A DNA stretch of 7,565 bases from a bacterium (lineage in GTDB: Bacteria > SZUA-182 > SZUA-191): contig QIEW01000156.1 in the NCBI GenBank assembly GCA_003230535.1, positions 1-7,565 on the forward strand, read 5' to 3'. Each line of letters starts with the position of its first letter. Position 1 is the stretch's first letter. The position numbers and the translations under genes were made by a program. Below, piece after piece: positions 1-5,779 of the stretch. The notes beneath the pieces are model-generated. The model searched no databases and had not been told where the DNA came from. It saw only the letters and a program-made list of their open reading frames with translations.

Positions 1-75
1 ATGAACCCTCAACTGATCTCTAAAACAGATGCGGATAAAATAACCAAATACCTGCAAGAAAACGTAAGCAAATAA
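1..75 (+). CDS. 3' end of a probable c-type cytochrome gene (partial)
   Basis: The plus strand is open from the window edge to a TAA at 73-75, giving a 24-residue C-terminus that starts MNPQLISKTDADKI and ends with TKYLQENVSK. A Met-Asn-Pro followed by a short Ser/Asp-containing turn and an amphipathic helix ending in a Tyr-Leu pair is the usual C-terminal layout of class I cytochrome c domains. There the Met is the sixth haem iron ligand and the last helix packs against the N-terminal one. The CXXCH haem-binding site would lie outside the window, so the assignment is inferred from the tail alone. The first ATG of the window is probably an internal codon rather than a start, because no ribosome binding site can be seen. 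The gene converges on the large membrane-protein gene that ends at 252. Any short open frame could look this way, so confidence is moderate. Confidence 0.5.
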   Translation: MNPQLISKTDADKITKYLQENVSK

Positions 76-117
76 CCTGTCTTAGTAAGTGTAAATAATT
101 AACTCATCACTTTTATA

Positions 118-161
118 GATGTTTCGGTCTGTCTTCCGGCCGAAACTACTAAAGGGGGGCG
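118..161 (+). repeat. REP-like palindrome, family 1, first copy
   Basis: A hairpin with arms GTTTCGG (121-127) and CCGAAAC (140-146) extends inwards by one T-G wobble and one C-G pair. The element matches 3074-3118 over the hairpin and beyond it, including GATG before the stem and ACTACTA plus a purine-rich AAAGGGG after it. The shared flank shows that the repeat unit is longer than the stem. It lies in the spacer between two convergent genes and has no T-run after it, so it is not a standard intrinsic terminator. Confidence 0.7.
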
Positions 162-251
162 CTATCTTTGAAGATTATTCTGCTGTGGTTTTCCCCCCCT
201 ATCATGATGATTAGTTATGCCAGCGGTATTGCTGCTGGTTGTGGTAGCCTC

Positions 252-2702
252 TTATATCAACAACGCCCCCAGTAAATAAAGGAAGGCGCCGGCAGCCAGG
301 GTGATATTGTATCCTAGTTCGATCCAAAACAATGTTACCAACACCCCCATACTGGCGGCGGCGGCGTTAATTCCCCACATCCACGCTTCCGCCCCCCCGT
401 CTTCTTGCGGCTGACGCTGTGGAGCAGCCGGCTGCTTTCTTAGTAAGACTATCAGCCTCAGCCCTAAGATAAACGGGAAACTCGCCAGAAAGCCCACCGG
501 CATATATAATCCAAATATTACAGCCATCTTTTGGTAGGGTGAGAAGACCACAGCTAATGCCGCTATCTGCGGCCAAAACAGCTGATATAAACCCAACAGG
601 AGTATCAGAAGTACGGTGGAGCAGACTATAATTGATTTATAGCGCTCTTGGGGAACCTTCGACGATGTCAGTCCGCCCACCCCCATCCCTAAAGTGAAGG
701 AGAGCACCGTCACCAGGAAACCTAACGCCGGCAGCCCCACCAGGAAATTGGCCCGCTGCATCAGAGTGAGCTGGAGGGTCACATACGCCCAGCCGATAAC
801 AACAAAATACGCCAGGAACCGTAATCTGCGGAACAAAGAGATTTTCTTCCAATACGCTCCCCGGGAACGCATCGCCAAAAACACCAATAACATAATATAG
901 AGGGCAAAGATGCTGATAGTGGCTAAGATCAGTCTCTGATAGGGGGGAAGCCGGCTTGGATTTAAGAACTCCGTCCACTTGATATGGCTGTAATAATAAG
1001 GATTATCATCAGAGACCGGCTGGATATGCACCTTTGATTGTCTGAAATAAAATTTCTCATCCGGGGCTAAAAGAAATCGGATAAGCCTTTCTACCTCCGG
1101 TCTGGCAGACGCAGTTTCTTGGTAATTGTAAGGGGGAAACAACAGCTCAAACCCCATATCTTGGGCGATTTTTACCGCCTGCTTCAGATCCTCCGGAGTA
1201 AACGGCGAGGGTGAAAACATGACACAGGTAGAATAGCTATAGGCGGTAGGCCGTCCATGCTTGCCGAGGGAACTATAGGTGAGCCCCCCTACTACCAGGA
1301 TATGCTCCTGCGGGGCCAGTTCCGCTTCCCGCAAGATTTCCTTAATGGTGGCCAATATTCTGTAGCTTGGCTTGAGGGCGGTTGATTTCCCTTGTTCACG
1401 GAAGGAGTAAACGAAACTAAACACTCCTTTGGGAGAGAGATGACCAAGATATTGCCGATAGGCTTCTTTAGTTTGCAGGTATTCCGTAGAGAAAACATAG
1501 CAGCCTGACGCCAGCAGTCCCGGAGTAGTGCCGGTTACTGGTAATATCACGTCAAATCGCTTATCGGTGCGGGAGAGATAGTTGCGCGCCTCATCCAGCG
1601 CCACCTCCACCTCCGGCCTCCGGTATAACCAGCCGGAATACGGACCCAATTCACCTAACATGATATCTTCTACAATCACCCGATTAAATTCCACCGCGGT
1701 GACCTGCCAACTGCCGGATAAAAGCGCCTGGGCGACCTCCTTCCCGCCGCCGGCGCCCAAAACCAACACCGAAGCTCCCGGACGGAAAAGAAACGGGAAA
1801 CACTCCAACTGACCTCTGATCCTACTCTGCTCCTCTTCGGCCAAACCACCCCGAATAGCCCAAGTGGAGCAATTATAATCATGAGTAATTAATTGGAAAT
1901 TAGATTCCTCGGGAAGGGACTGAGACTTGCTGACAGTCAGTTTCCGGTACTTAGTCACTTTAGGCACCGCAGTTAAGCCAAACTCGCTCCAGCGCTCAAA
2001 TTGATTGGCATCGGGTTCCCCTGATGGGTGGGGCAGTGTCCACCAGCCCGCATAATGGTTTGCCAATAACAGTCCTCCGCATAAAACCACCACCAGCCAG
2101 GATATTCTTCCCTTCCGCCGCCCCTGCTCATAGGCTGACAACACTAGAGCCAACCCGGCCACCGCCGCCGATGCAAAATAGGCGCTAAAGCCGTCCGTGG
2201 CGTTAAGGAGTAGGAAAGCCAGCGCCGCACCAGCCGCAGCGCCGCCTAAATCGCAACAGTAAACCAGCGGTATCTGCTGGGGATAGGCCAAGTAAAAGGA
2301 GGCGATATACAGTCCGCCCCAAAAAAAAGGCAGAAAAACTATGCTGATAAAGAAAAAGAGCCGAAACAGATCCCCAATCGTTAGAAAAACGTTGGGAATA
2401 CGAATGTAGGCGCACAGAATAGGGATACAAATAAGGCAACAACAAAGCGCCGTCGCCGAAATTACCCGCCAGCGTTGTTTGGCGGCTGCTCCCGCCTGGG
2501 CCAGGAGTATCTGTGCCGCCACTCCTCCTGTGCCTAACCCCAGCATTGCCAGTGATACTGCCAGCACGGAAAAATATTTAAGAAAAATAGCGGATGCAAT
2601 CCGGGCAAGAAAAATCTCAAAGCTGACCACCGACAGACTGGCAAATGATAGGCTGAGTAATAACCTGTAATTTGCTTTACTTTCTAGACCCGCCTTATTC
2701 AT
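252..2702 (-). CDS. Polytopic membrane protein with central spermidine-synthase-like (SAM-binding) domain
   Basis: This protein (816 residues from the ATG at 2702) has three parts. An N-terminal membrane domain of about six segments (residues 15-215) includes the family pattern FEIFLARI and SLAMLGLGTGG. A soluble Rossmann domain follows (about 240-580), with the glycine loop VLVLGAGGGKEV near residue 315 and the acidic strand end AVEFN. A second membrane domain (about 590-816) contains LMQRANFLVGLP and the closing WGINAAAAS. The layout is that of predicted spermidine synthases fused to MFS-like membrane segments. However, the active-site stretch where aminopropyltransferases carry an Asp-rich D-S-x-D-P motif reads ILPVTGTTPG, so polyamine synthesis is unlikely and the substrate is unknown. 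A TTG in the same frame at 2717 would add five residues. Neither start has a good Shine-Dalgarno site, so ATG is preferred. The gene is probably transcribed alone, from the promoter proposed at 2760-2787. Confidence 0.85.
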   Translation of the reverse strand: MNKAGLESKANYRLLLSLSFASLSVVSFEIFLARIASAIFLKYFSVLAVSLAMLGLGTGGVAAQILLAQAGAAAKQRWRVISATALCCCLICIPILCAYIRIPNVFLTIGDLFRLFFFISIVFLPFFWGGLYIASFYLAYPQQIPLVYCCDLGGAAAGAALAFLLLNATDGFSAYFASAAVAGLALVLSAYEQGRRKGRISWLVVVLCGGLLLANHYAGWWTLPHPSGEPDANQFERWSEFGLTAVPKVTKYRKLTVSKSQSLPEESNFQLITHDYNCSTWAIRGGLAEEEQSRIRGQLECFPFLFRPGASVLVLGAGGGKEVAQALLSGSWQVTAVEFNRVIVEDIMLGELGPYSGWLYRRPEVEVALDEARNYLSRTDKRFDVILPVTGTTPGLLASGCYVFSTEYLQTKEAYRQYLGHLSPKGVFSFVYSFREQGKSTALKPSYRILATIKEILREAELAPQEHILVVGGLTYSSLGKHGRPTAYSYSTCVMFSPSPFTPEDLKQAVKIAQDMGFELLFPPYNYQETASARPEVERLIRFLLAPDEKFYFRQSKVHIQPVSDDNPYYYSHIKWTEFLNPSRLPPYQRLILATISIFALYIMLLVFLAMRSRGAYWKKISLFRRLRFLAYFVVIGWAYVTLQLTLMQRANFLVGLPALGFLVTVLSFTLGMGVGGLTSSKVPQERYKSIIVCSTVLLILLLGLYQLFWPQIAALAVVFSPYQKMAVIFGLYMPVGFLASFPFILGLRLIVLLRKQPAAPQRQPQEDGGAEAWMWGINAAAASMGVLVTLFWIELGYNITLAAGAFLYLLGALLI

Positions 2703-2759
2703 AAATCGTAACCGCAACCCAAAAGATATGGTTATTAAGTTAACGTGAGTTCGACATAA

Positions 2760-2787
2760 ATTTTATATGTGTTCGGGGCTTTGGGAA
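2760..2787 (-). promoter_or_regulatory. Possible sigma-70-type promoter of the membrane-protein gene
   Basis: On the minus strand TTCCCA (2787-2782, four of six matches to TTGACA) is followed, after a 16-bp spacer, by TAAAAT (2765-2760, five of six matches to TATAAT). Transcription would start near 2753 and give a leader of about 50 nt before the ATG at 2702. This rests on sequence match only. Confidence 0.3.
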
Positions 2788-2805
2788 TCTGCTTTTTGGC
2801 TATTA

Positions 2806-2824
2806 CCCTCTTTGGCAAAGAGGG
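2806..2824. repeat. Perfect 8-bp palindrome
   Basis: Arms CCCTCTTT (2806-2813) and AAAGAGGG (2817-2824) enclose a three-base loop. No T-run follows on either strand, so it is grouped with the other intergenic palindromes rather than called a terminator. I see no second copy in the window. Confidence 0.6.
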
Positions 2825-2861
2825 GCTGGTGTCGTGTCAAGCATAAATTTCCGGTTTTGTG

Positions 2862-2885
2862 CAGTCAGGTACTCAGACCTGACTG
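2862..2885. repeat. REP-like palindrome, family 2, single form
   Basis: Arms CAGTCAGGT (2862-2870) and ACCTGACTG (2877-2885) enclose a six-base loop. Read against the reverse complement of the hairpin at 2933-2956, 20 of 24 positions agree. The differences include a swap of the second base pair from A-T to T-A, a compensatory change that keeps the stem paired. Confidence 0.65.
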
Positions 2886-2893
2886 GCGGTTTT

Positions 2894-2960
2894 AGGTGGT
2901 GGCAGGTTCAGGAAACCTGCCACTTGTTCAGGCTGTCAGGTCTGAGGACCCGACAGCACA
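2894..2960. repeat. 67-bp two-hairpin module, copy A
   Basis: This module matches 3823-3889 at 65 of 67 positions in the same orientation. It contains a first hairpin with arms GTGGCAGGTT (2899-2908) and AACCTGCCAC (2914-2923), and a second between 2932 and 2957 with arms GCTGTC-A-GGTC and GACC-C-GACAGC around a TGAG loop. The single A-C mismatch of the second stem becomes a G-U pair in minus-strand RNA, so the minus transcript folds without a mismatch. Both differences between copies (2925 and 2929) fall in the linker between the hairpins, none in a stem. Confidence 0.85.
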
Positions 2961-2993
2961 AACAAAACCTAAAACGGTATATTGGATATTTCC

Positions 2994-3037
2994 ATGTCCA
3001 GATGTAGTAATGTCCGGATATAGAAATGTCCGGTTAG
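2994..3037. repeat. 16-bp tandem repeat, 2.75 units
   Basis: Two full units start at 2994 and 3010 and a partial one at 3026. Each begins ATGTCC and follows the pattern ATGTCCRGATRTAGWA. The 10 bases AAATGTCCGG at 3024-3033 occur in inverted orientation at 3731-3740, on the other side of the HIT gene. Short repeats spaced like this resemble the multiple terminal repeats of some insertion sequences (IS21-type), but no transposase remains and the match is too short to name a family. Confidence 0.55.
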
Positions 3038-3073
3038 ATTTTTGCAATAAGAGGTAACCACCGTCAATGCCCC

Positions 3074-3118
3074 GATGTTTCGGCCATGTCTCAGGCCGAA
3101 ACTACTATAAAGGGGTGC
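3074..3118 (+). repeat. REP-like palindrome, family 1, second copy
   Basis: This is a perfect 9-bp stem, GTTTCGGCC (3077-3085) and GGCCGAAAC (3094-3102), around an eight-base loop. It is followed by the same ACTACTA and AAAGGGG flank as the copy at 118-161. With the oppositely oriented copy at 3132-3156 it makes an inverted pair, the arrangement seen in BIME elements. Confidence 0.75.
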
Positions 3119-3131
3119 GTTTCCCTGGGCG

Positions 3132-3156
3132 CTTTCGGCTTGAGACAAGCCGAAAG
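3132..3156 (-). repeat. REP-like palindrome, family 1, inverted copy
   Basis: This is a perfect 11-bp stem, CTTTCGGCTTG (3132-3142) and CAAGCCGAAAG (3146-3156), with the loop AGA. Its reverse complement aligns with the hairpin at 3077-3102 with one single-base gap and two compensatory pair changes (outer G-C to C-G, inner C-G to T-A). A 7-bp tandem duplication (AAGATCG) overlaps its right edge at 3154-3167. It lies about 75 bp past the stop of the HIT gene. The bases beyond it on the minus strand are not T-rich, so a terminator role is unproven. Confidence 0.7.
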
Positions 3157-3228
3157 ATCGAAGATCGAGCCTCTTGCAGTATGCTGTGAACCTAACCGGA
3201 CTACGCTGATTTTTATGGATAATAGGGC

Positions 3229-3702
3229 TCAAAAATAAAGTTTGAGCTTATGGTAGGTATTCTTTAAATGCTCAGGGACAACCCTGGTTTCACCTAATAC
3301 CGGCATAAAATTTGTATCCTCTATCCAACGAGGGACAACATGCCAGTGGATATGTTCTCTGATACCGGCGCCGGCGCCTATCCCAAAGTTTATCCCGATA
3401 TTGAAGCCGTCAGGCTGAAGTTGTTCTTTTAACGCTTTAACGCTTTTGCTCACCAACCGCATTAATTCGGCATGTTCTTCTGCGGTAAGCTCCTCAAATT
3501 GGGCTGCATGCCGATTGGGAACCACCATCAAATGACCGCTATTATACGGATAGCGATTCATAATTACCAGAGCTTGCTTACTTTTGGCTAACACCAAGTT
3601 TTTTTCTGATTTATCCGCAGCAACTGCCTGGCAAAAAATACATCCCGAGGGCTTATCACCCAAGATATACTCAATCCTCCACGGAGCCCATAAATGATCC
3701 AT
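3229..3702 (-). CDS. HIT-domain nucleotide hydrolase/phosphorylase
   Basis: The 157-residue protein belongs to the histidine-triad superfamily, whose members split or phosphorolyse dinucleoside polyphosphates and other nucleotide phosphoesters. The triad HIHWHVV sits at residues 117-123, with the central His119 being the expected nucleophile. NRYPYNSGHLMVVPNRH (49-65) is the usual substrate-binding strand pair, and C21/C24 with later His residues may form the structural zinc site found in part of the family. The opening LWAPWR and the tail TNFMPVLGETRV match the cytosolic Ap4A-phosphorylase-like branch typified by mycobacterial Rv2613c. The true substrate cannot be read from sequence. The ATG at 3702 has AAGGA six bases upstream, which supports this start. 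Length is normal and all key residues are present. The gene stands alone, bracketed by the two 67-bp direct repeats. Confidence 0.93.
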   Translation of the reverse strand: MDHLWAPWRIEYILGDKPSGCIFCQAVAADKSEKNLVLAKSKQALVIMNRYPYNSGHLMVVPNRHAAQFEELTAEEHAELMRLVSKSVKALKEQLQPDGFNIGINFGIGAGAGIREHIHWHVVPRWIEDTNFMPVLGETRVVPEHLKNTYHKLKLYF

Positions 3703-3708
3703 TATAAA

Positions 3709-3713
3709 TCCTT
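3709..3713 (-). promoter_or_regulatory. Ribosome binding site of the HIT gene
   Basis: The minus strand reads AAGGA with six bases before the ATG at 3702, an ordinary spacing that fixes the start. Confidence 0.7.
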
Positions 3714-3726
3714 ATCAATAATTGAT
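3714..3726. promoter_or_regulatory. AT-rich palindrome directly upstream of the HIT ribosome binding site
   Basis: ATCAAT and ATTGAT form a perfect inverted repeat around a single base and abut the Shine-Dalgarno site. The overlapping word TTATCAATA (3712-3720) recurs at 3741-3749. The position would suit an operator or the -10 region of the HIT promoter, but no regulator is identified and AT-rich palindromes arise easily by chance. Confidence 0.25.
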
Positions 3727-3762
3727 GTTTCCGGACATTTTTATCAATACTGTTGAACTTAG

Positions 3763-3777
3763 CGCACCTTCGGTGCG
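3763..3777. repeat. Small perfect palindrome CGCACC/GGTGCG
   Basis: This is a six-base-pair stem with a TTC loop. On the plus strand it is followed by GACTTTTATA, which would make a weak terminator, but no plus-strand gene precedes it. It is therefore listed as one of the intergenic palindromes. Confidence 0.5.
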
Positions 3778-3791
3778 GACTTTTATACAAG

Positions 3792-3817
3792 GTTGGGTTG
3801 AGCTTGCGAAACCCAAC
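3792..3817. repeat. Perfect palindrome GTTGGGTT/AACCCAAC
   Basis: Eight-base arms at 3792-3799 and 3810-3817 enclose a ten-base loop. It lies only 5 bp from the 67-bp module copy B. No second copy occurs in the window, so whether it is a genome-wide repeat cannot be judged here. Confidence 0.6.
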
Positions 3818-3822
3818 AATTC

Positions 3823-3889
3823 AGGTGGTGGCAGGTTCAGGAAACCTGCCACTCGTTTAGGCTGTCAGGTCTGAGGACCCGACAGCACA
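3823..3889. repeat. 67-bp two-hairpin module, copy B
   Basis: This is the second copy of the module at 2894-2960, in direct orientation and 929 bp away, with hairpins at 3828-3852 and 3861-3886. All stem bases are identical to copy A. It lies between the end of nfo and the HIT gene, so the HIT gene is enclosed by the pair. Confidence 0.85.
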
Positions 3890-3961
3890 CACACAAAGCT
3901 CTATCTACTTGTTTTATTAGCCGAAAAAATGGAAATTACTATACTATCAATATCTTTCTCT

Positions 3962-4828
3962 CTAATTGGTTTTTAGCTGGCGCAGCAGGTCCAGGTTGAC
4001 CATATCCATATCCTCTCCGGAAGCGGAAGTTTCCTTCGGGGTCTCCAAGATCATGGGGACCTGTAAGAGCCGGGGATCGTGTAATAGACATTCAAATGGA
4101 GCGATCCCCAAATGCCCCTGTCCAATGTGGTGGTGGCGGTCTATGCGGGAGCCAAGCTCTCGTTTGGCATCGTTTAGGTGCACCACCGCCAGCCGTTCAT
4201 AACCGATAATCCGGTCAAATTCGGCCATTACGTCCGCATAACCCTCCGGAGTGCGGATATCGTAACCGGCGGCAAATATATGGCAGGTATCCAGGCAAAC
4301 CTTTACCCGCTCAGCACCCTCAATCAGCTCCAACAGGCGGGCTAACTGCTCAAAACGATAGCCTAAGTTGGTTCCCTGTCCGGCGGTGGTCTCCAGCGCT
4401 ACCTGCACTTTCAAGTCCGGCCCTTGCCGATGCAAATGGGAGATAGCTTGCGCTATCCGCTGCAAACCTTCCTCCTCGCCGCTCCCCACATGAGATCCAG
4501 GGTGAGTGACCACATAGGGCAAGCCAAGCTGCTCCGCCCGGGTAAGCTCTTCCCAAAAAGCGGCAATTGACCTTTGATAGAGCTTATCATCCGGTGAGGC
4601 TAAGTTGATTAGATAAATATCATGGGCTACCACCGGCCGGATTCCGGTTAACAACCGATTTTTTGAAAACTCGGCTAGCTGACTGTCAGTCAAGGGTTTC
4701 GCTTGCCAGCGGCTGGAGTTGCGGGTAAAAATCTGGATCGTCTCACAACCTAAGTCCCGGCCGCGCAGCAGGGCTTTGGCTACCCCGCCCCCGATGGACA
4801 TCTGGGCTCCCAGCTTTGGATAAGCCAT
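3962..4828 (-). CDS. nfo: Endonuclease IV (AP endonuclease)
   Basis: Endonuclease IV cuts the DNA backbone 5' to abasic sites and clears damaged 3' ends in base excision repair, using three zinc ions. The 288-residue protein has the normal length and TIM-barrel motif order. It opens with KLGAQMSIGGG, and every zinc ligand of the E. coli enzyme can be matched by position: H69 (AHD), H109 (THPGSH), E146 (LETTAGQG), D180 and H183 (CLDTCH), H217 (VVHLND), D230 and H232 (RIDRHHH) and E262 (LETPK). The signature HIGQGHLG is intact, so activity is expected. The ATG at 4828 has only a weak GGTG upstream, but the protein begins exactly at the conserved first strand, so the start is safe. The gene is 110 bp from the methyltransferase upstream of it and 259 bp from the HIT gene downstream, and may be transcribed on its own. 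Confidence 0.97.
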   Translation of the reverse strand: MAYPKLGAQMSIGGGVAKALLRGRDLGCETIQIFTRNSSRWQAKPLTDSQLAEFSKNRLLTGIRPVVAHDIYLINLASPDDKLYQRSIAAFWEELTRAEQLGLPYVVTHPGSHVGSGEEEGLQRIAQAISHLHRQGPDLKVQVALETTAGQGTNLGYRFEQLARLLELIEGAERVKVCLDTCHIFAAGYDIRTPEGYADVMAEFDRIIGYERLAVVHLNDAKRELGSRIDRHHHIGQGHLGIAPFECLLHDPRLLQVPMILETPKETSASGEDMDMVNLDLLRQLKTN

Positions 4829-4938
4829 TAGTTTACACCGCGTAGGACGGACAGAGCGCCCGTCATTATCGTCAGCTTAGATTCCTGGTAGACGTAATCC
4901 GGTCACCCGCCAAACAGGTTATTAATGTGTGTCCCTAC

Positions 4939-5691
4939 CTAAGGTTTATATGCTCGAATAGCAGCACAGATGGCCAGCTTGTGGCCGCAGCGGGCATTTC
5001 TGCTTTTACTGAGAACCTCGATATTGATAAACCCCGCCCCTTGCATCAACGCCAGAAACTCAGCCTCCACCATTGCCCCGCCAATACAACGGAACCAGTC
5101 GTCAATGCTCTTCCTTATTCTTTCTTCTAAGGGGGCCTGAAGGACAATTTCGGAAAAGATGGTGCGGCCGCCAGGTTTTAACACTCTAAACACTTCCCGG
5201 AAGACCGGCCCCTTATCGGGTGACAGATTATAGATGCCGTTACTGGTCACAATATCCACTGAGGCAGAAGGTAAAGAGATTTGATCGGAGGAACAGCATA
5301 GCAGATCAAAATCCTTAACCCCCATTTGGTCAAGATTGCGGCGGGCTTTGTCGATCATCTGAGGGGAGAAATCCAGGCCGTAAAGTCCGCCGTCTGAGCC
5401 CAGTTTCCCGGCGTAAAGATATAAATCCAATCCTGCGCCGCAACCCAGATCAAGCAAAATTTCTCTTGTAAATAATTGTACATAAGGTTGGGGATTACCG
5501 GCGCCGGTAAAAGATTCGTACATTCCCCGGAGAAGGCGGTCTAACAATTTTGGGGAGTAGCCTACACTTTCGGCGAACCTGCGTCCTACCGGAAAATTGA
5601 ACTTGCAATGCGGGTCGGTGGCTACCTGGGAATAGCGCTCCCGAACGGCCGCCTTTATTTCATCAGGAGAAAATTCAGTTAATGGTTTCAT
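4939..5691 (-). CDS. ArsM-like class I SAM-dependent methyltransferase
   Basis: The 250-residue protein has a complete SAM-binding fold: motif I LDLGCGAGLD (80-89), the acidic strand end GLDFS (D107), the post-II stretch NGIYNLSPDK (151-160), and LKPGGR (171-176). The wording of these motifs, a GNP turn just before motif I, the later CIGGA (C202) and the ending RAYKP most resemble the arsenite methyltransferase (ArsM/AS3MT) branch. In ArsM, arsenic is bound by cysteines, one of them in a GCG turn before motif I. Here that turn is TGAGNP, with Ala at position 64. C202 matches the AS3MT Cys156 region, but the other ligands are not clear. Arsenic methylation is therefore doubtful and another small acceptor is possible. 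No ArsR, ArsB or other arsenic gene is near. The ATG at 5691 lacks a strong Shine-Dalgarno site. Two palindromes occupy the spacer to hdrB, so cotranscription with hdrCB is uncertain. Confidence 0.85.
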   Translation of the reverse strand: MKPLTEFSPDEIKAAVRERYSQVATDPHCKFNFPVGRRFAESVGYSPKLLDRLLRGMYESFTGAGNPQPYVQLFTREILLDLGCGAGLDLYLYAGKLGSDGGLYGLDFSPQMIDKARRNLDQMGVKDFDLLCCSSDQISLPSASVDIVTSNGIYNLSPDKGPVFREVFRVLKPGGRTIFSEIVLQAPLEERIRKSIDDWFRCIGGAMVEAEFLALMQGAGFINIEVLSKSRNARCGHKLAICAAIRAYKP

Positions 5692-5761
5692 AAAAAATCA
5701 CTTTTATTGAAAATATGTCAAGAATGCCCCTCATCCAGAGTTGCAATCAAACTGGCAACTA

Positions 5762-5779
5762 TCAGGTGGTAACACCTGA
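5762..5779 (-). repeat. REP-like palindrome, family 3, first copy
   Basis: Read on the minus strand it is TCAGGTG-TTAC-CACCTGA. The next base pair outwards is a G-U wobble in minus-strand RNA. It is the inverted partner of 5847-5870, with the same TTAC loop and one compensatory T-A to A-T stem change. Confidence 0.65.

Larger units (their letters stand above)
2703..3228. other. 526-bp non-coding spacer rich in palindromes
   Basis: No credible gene is present between the membrane-protein gene and the HIT gene. The spacer holds six perfect or near-perfect hairpins (2806-2824, 2862-2885, 2899-2923, 2932-2957, 3077-3102, 3132-3156), a 16-bp tandem repeat (2994-3037) and a possible promoter for the downstream membrane-protein gene. 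The only open frame of any length, 2969-3232 on the minus strand, runs straight through two palindromes and the tandem repeat and has no recognisable protein features. I therefore treat it as non-coding. Confidence 0.75.

Noticed and set aside
121-200. Hairpin and G/C runs as a bidirectional terminator between the convergent genes
   Set aside because: No T-run follows the hairpin on either strand. The G-run (154-159) and C-run (194-199) could pair only across a loop of about 34 bases.
694-900. Plus-strand open frames lying inside the large membrane-protein gene and similar frames inside nfo, hdrB and hdrC
   Set aside because: They are antisense shadows of well-supported genes with recognised motifs and show no independent protein features.
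2969-3232. 87-codon open frame on the minus strand between the membrane-protein and HIT genes
   Set aside because: It runs through two REP-like palindromes and the 16-bp tandem repeat, has no recognisable motif, and its start overlaps the HIT stop region without a convincing ribosome binding site.
2862-3886. CRISPR array
   Set aside because: Repeats are palindromic, unequally spaced and of different families. There are no regular unique spacers and no cas genes.
4846-4864. GACGG/CCGTC inverted repeat between the methyltransferase and nfo genes
   Set aside because: It is only five base pairs with a nine-base loop and no T-run, within chance expectation.
5716-5721. Perfect minus-strand TTGACA upstream of the methyltransferase gene
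   Set aside because: At standard spacing there is no acceptable -10, and transcription would begin at or inside the start codon.
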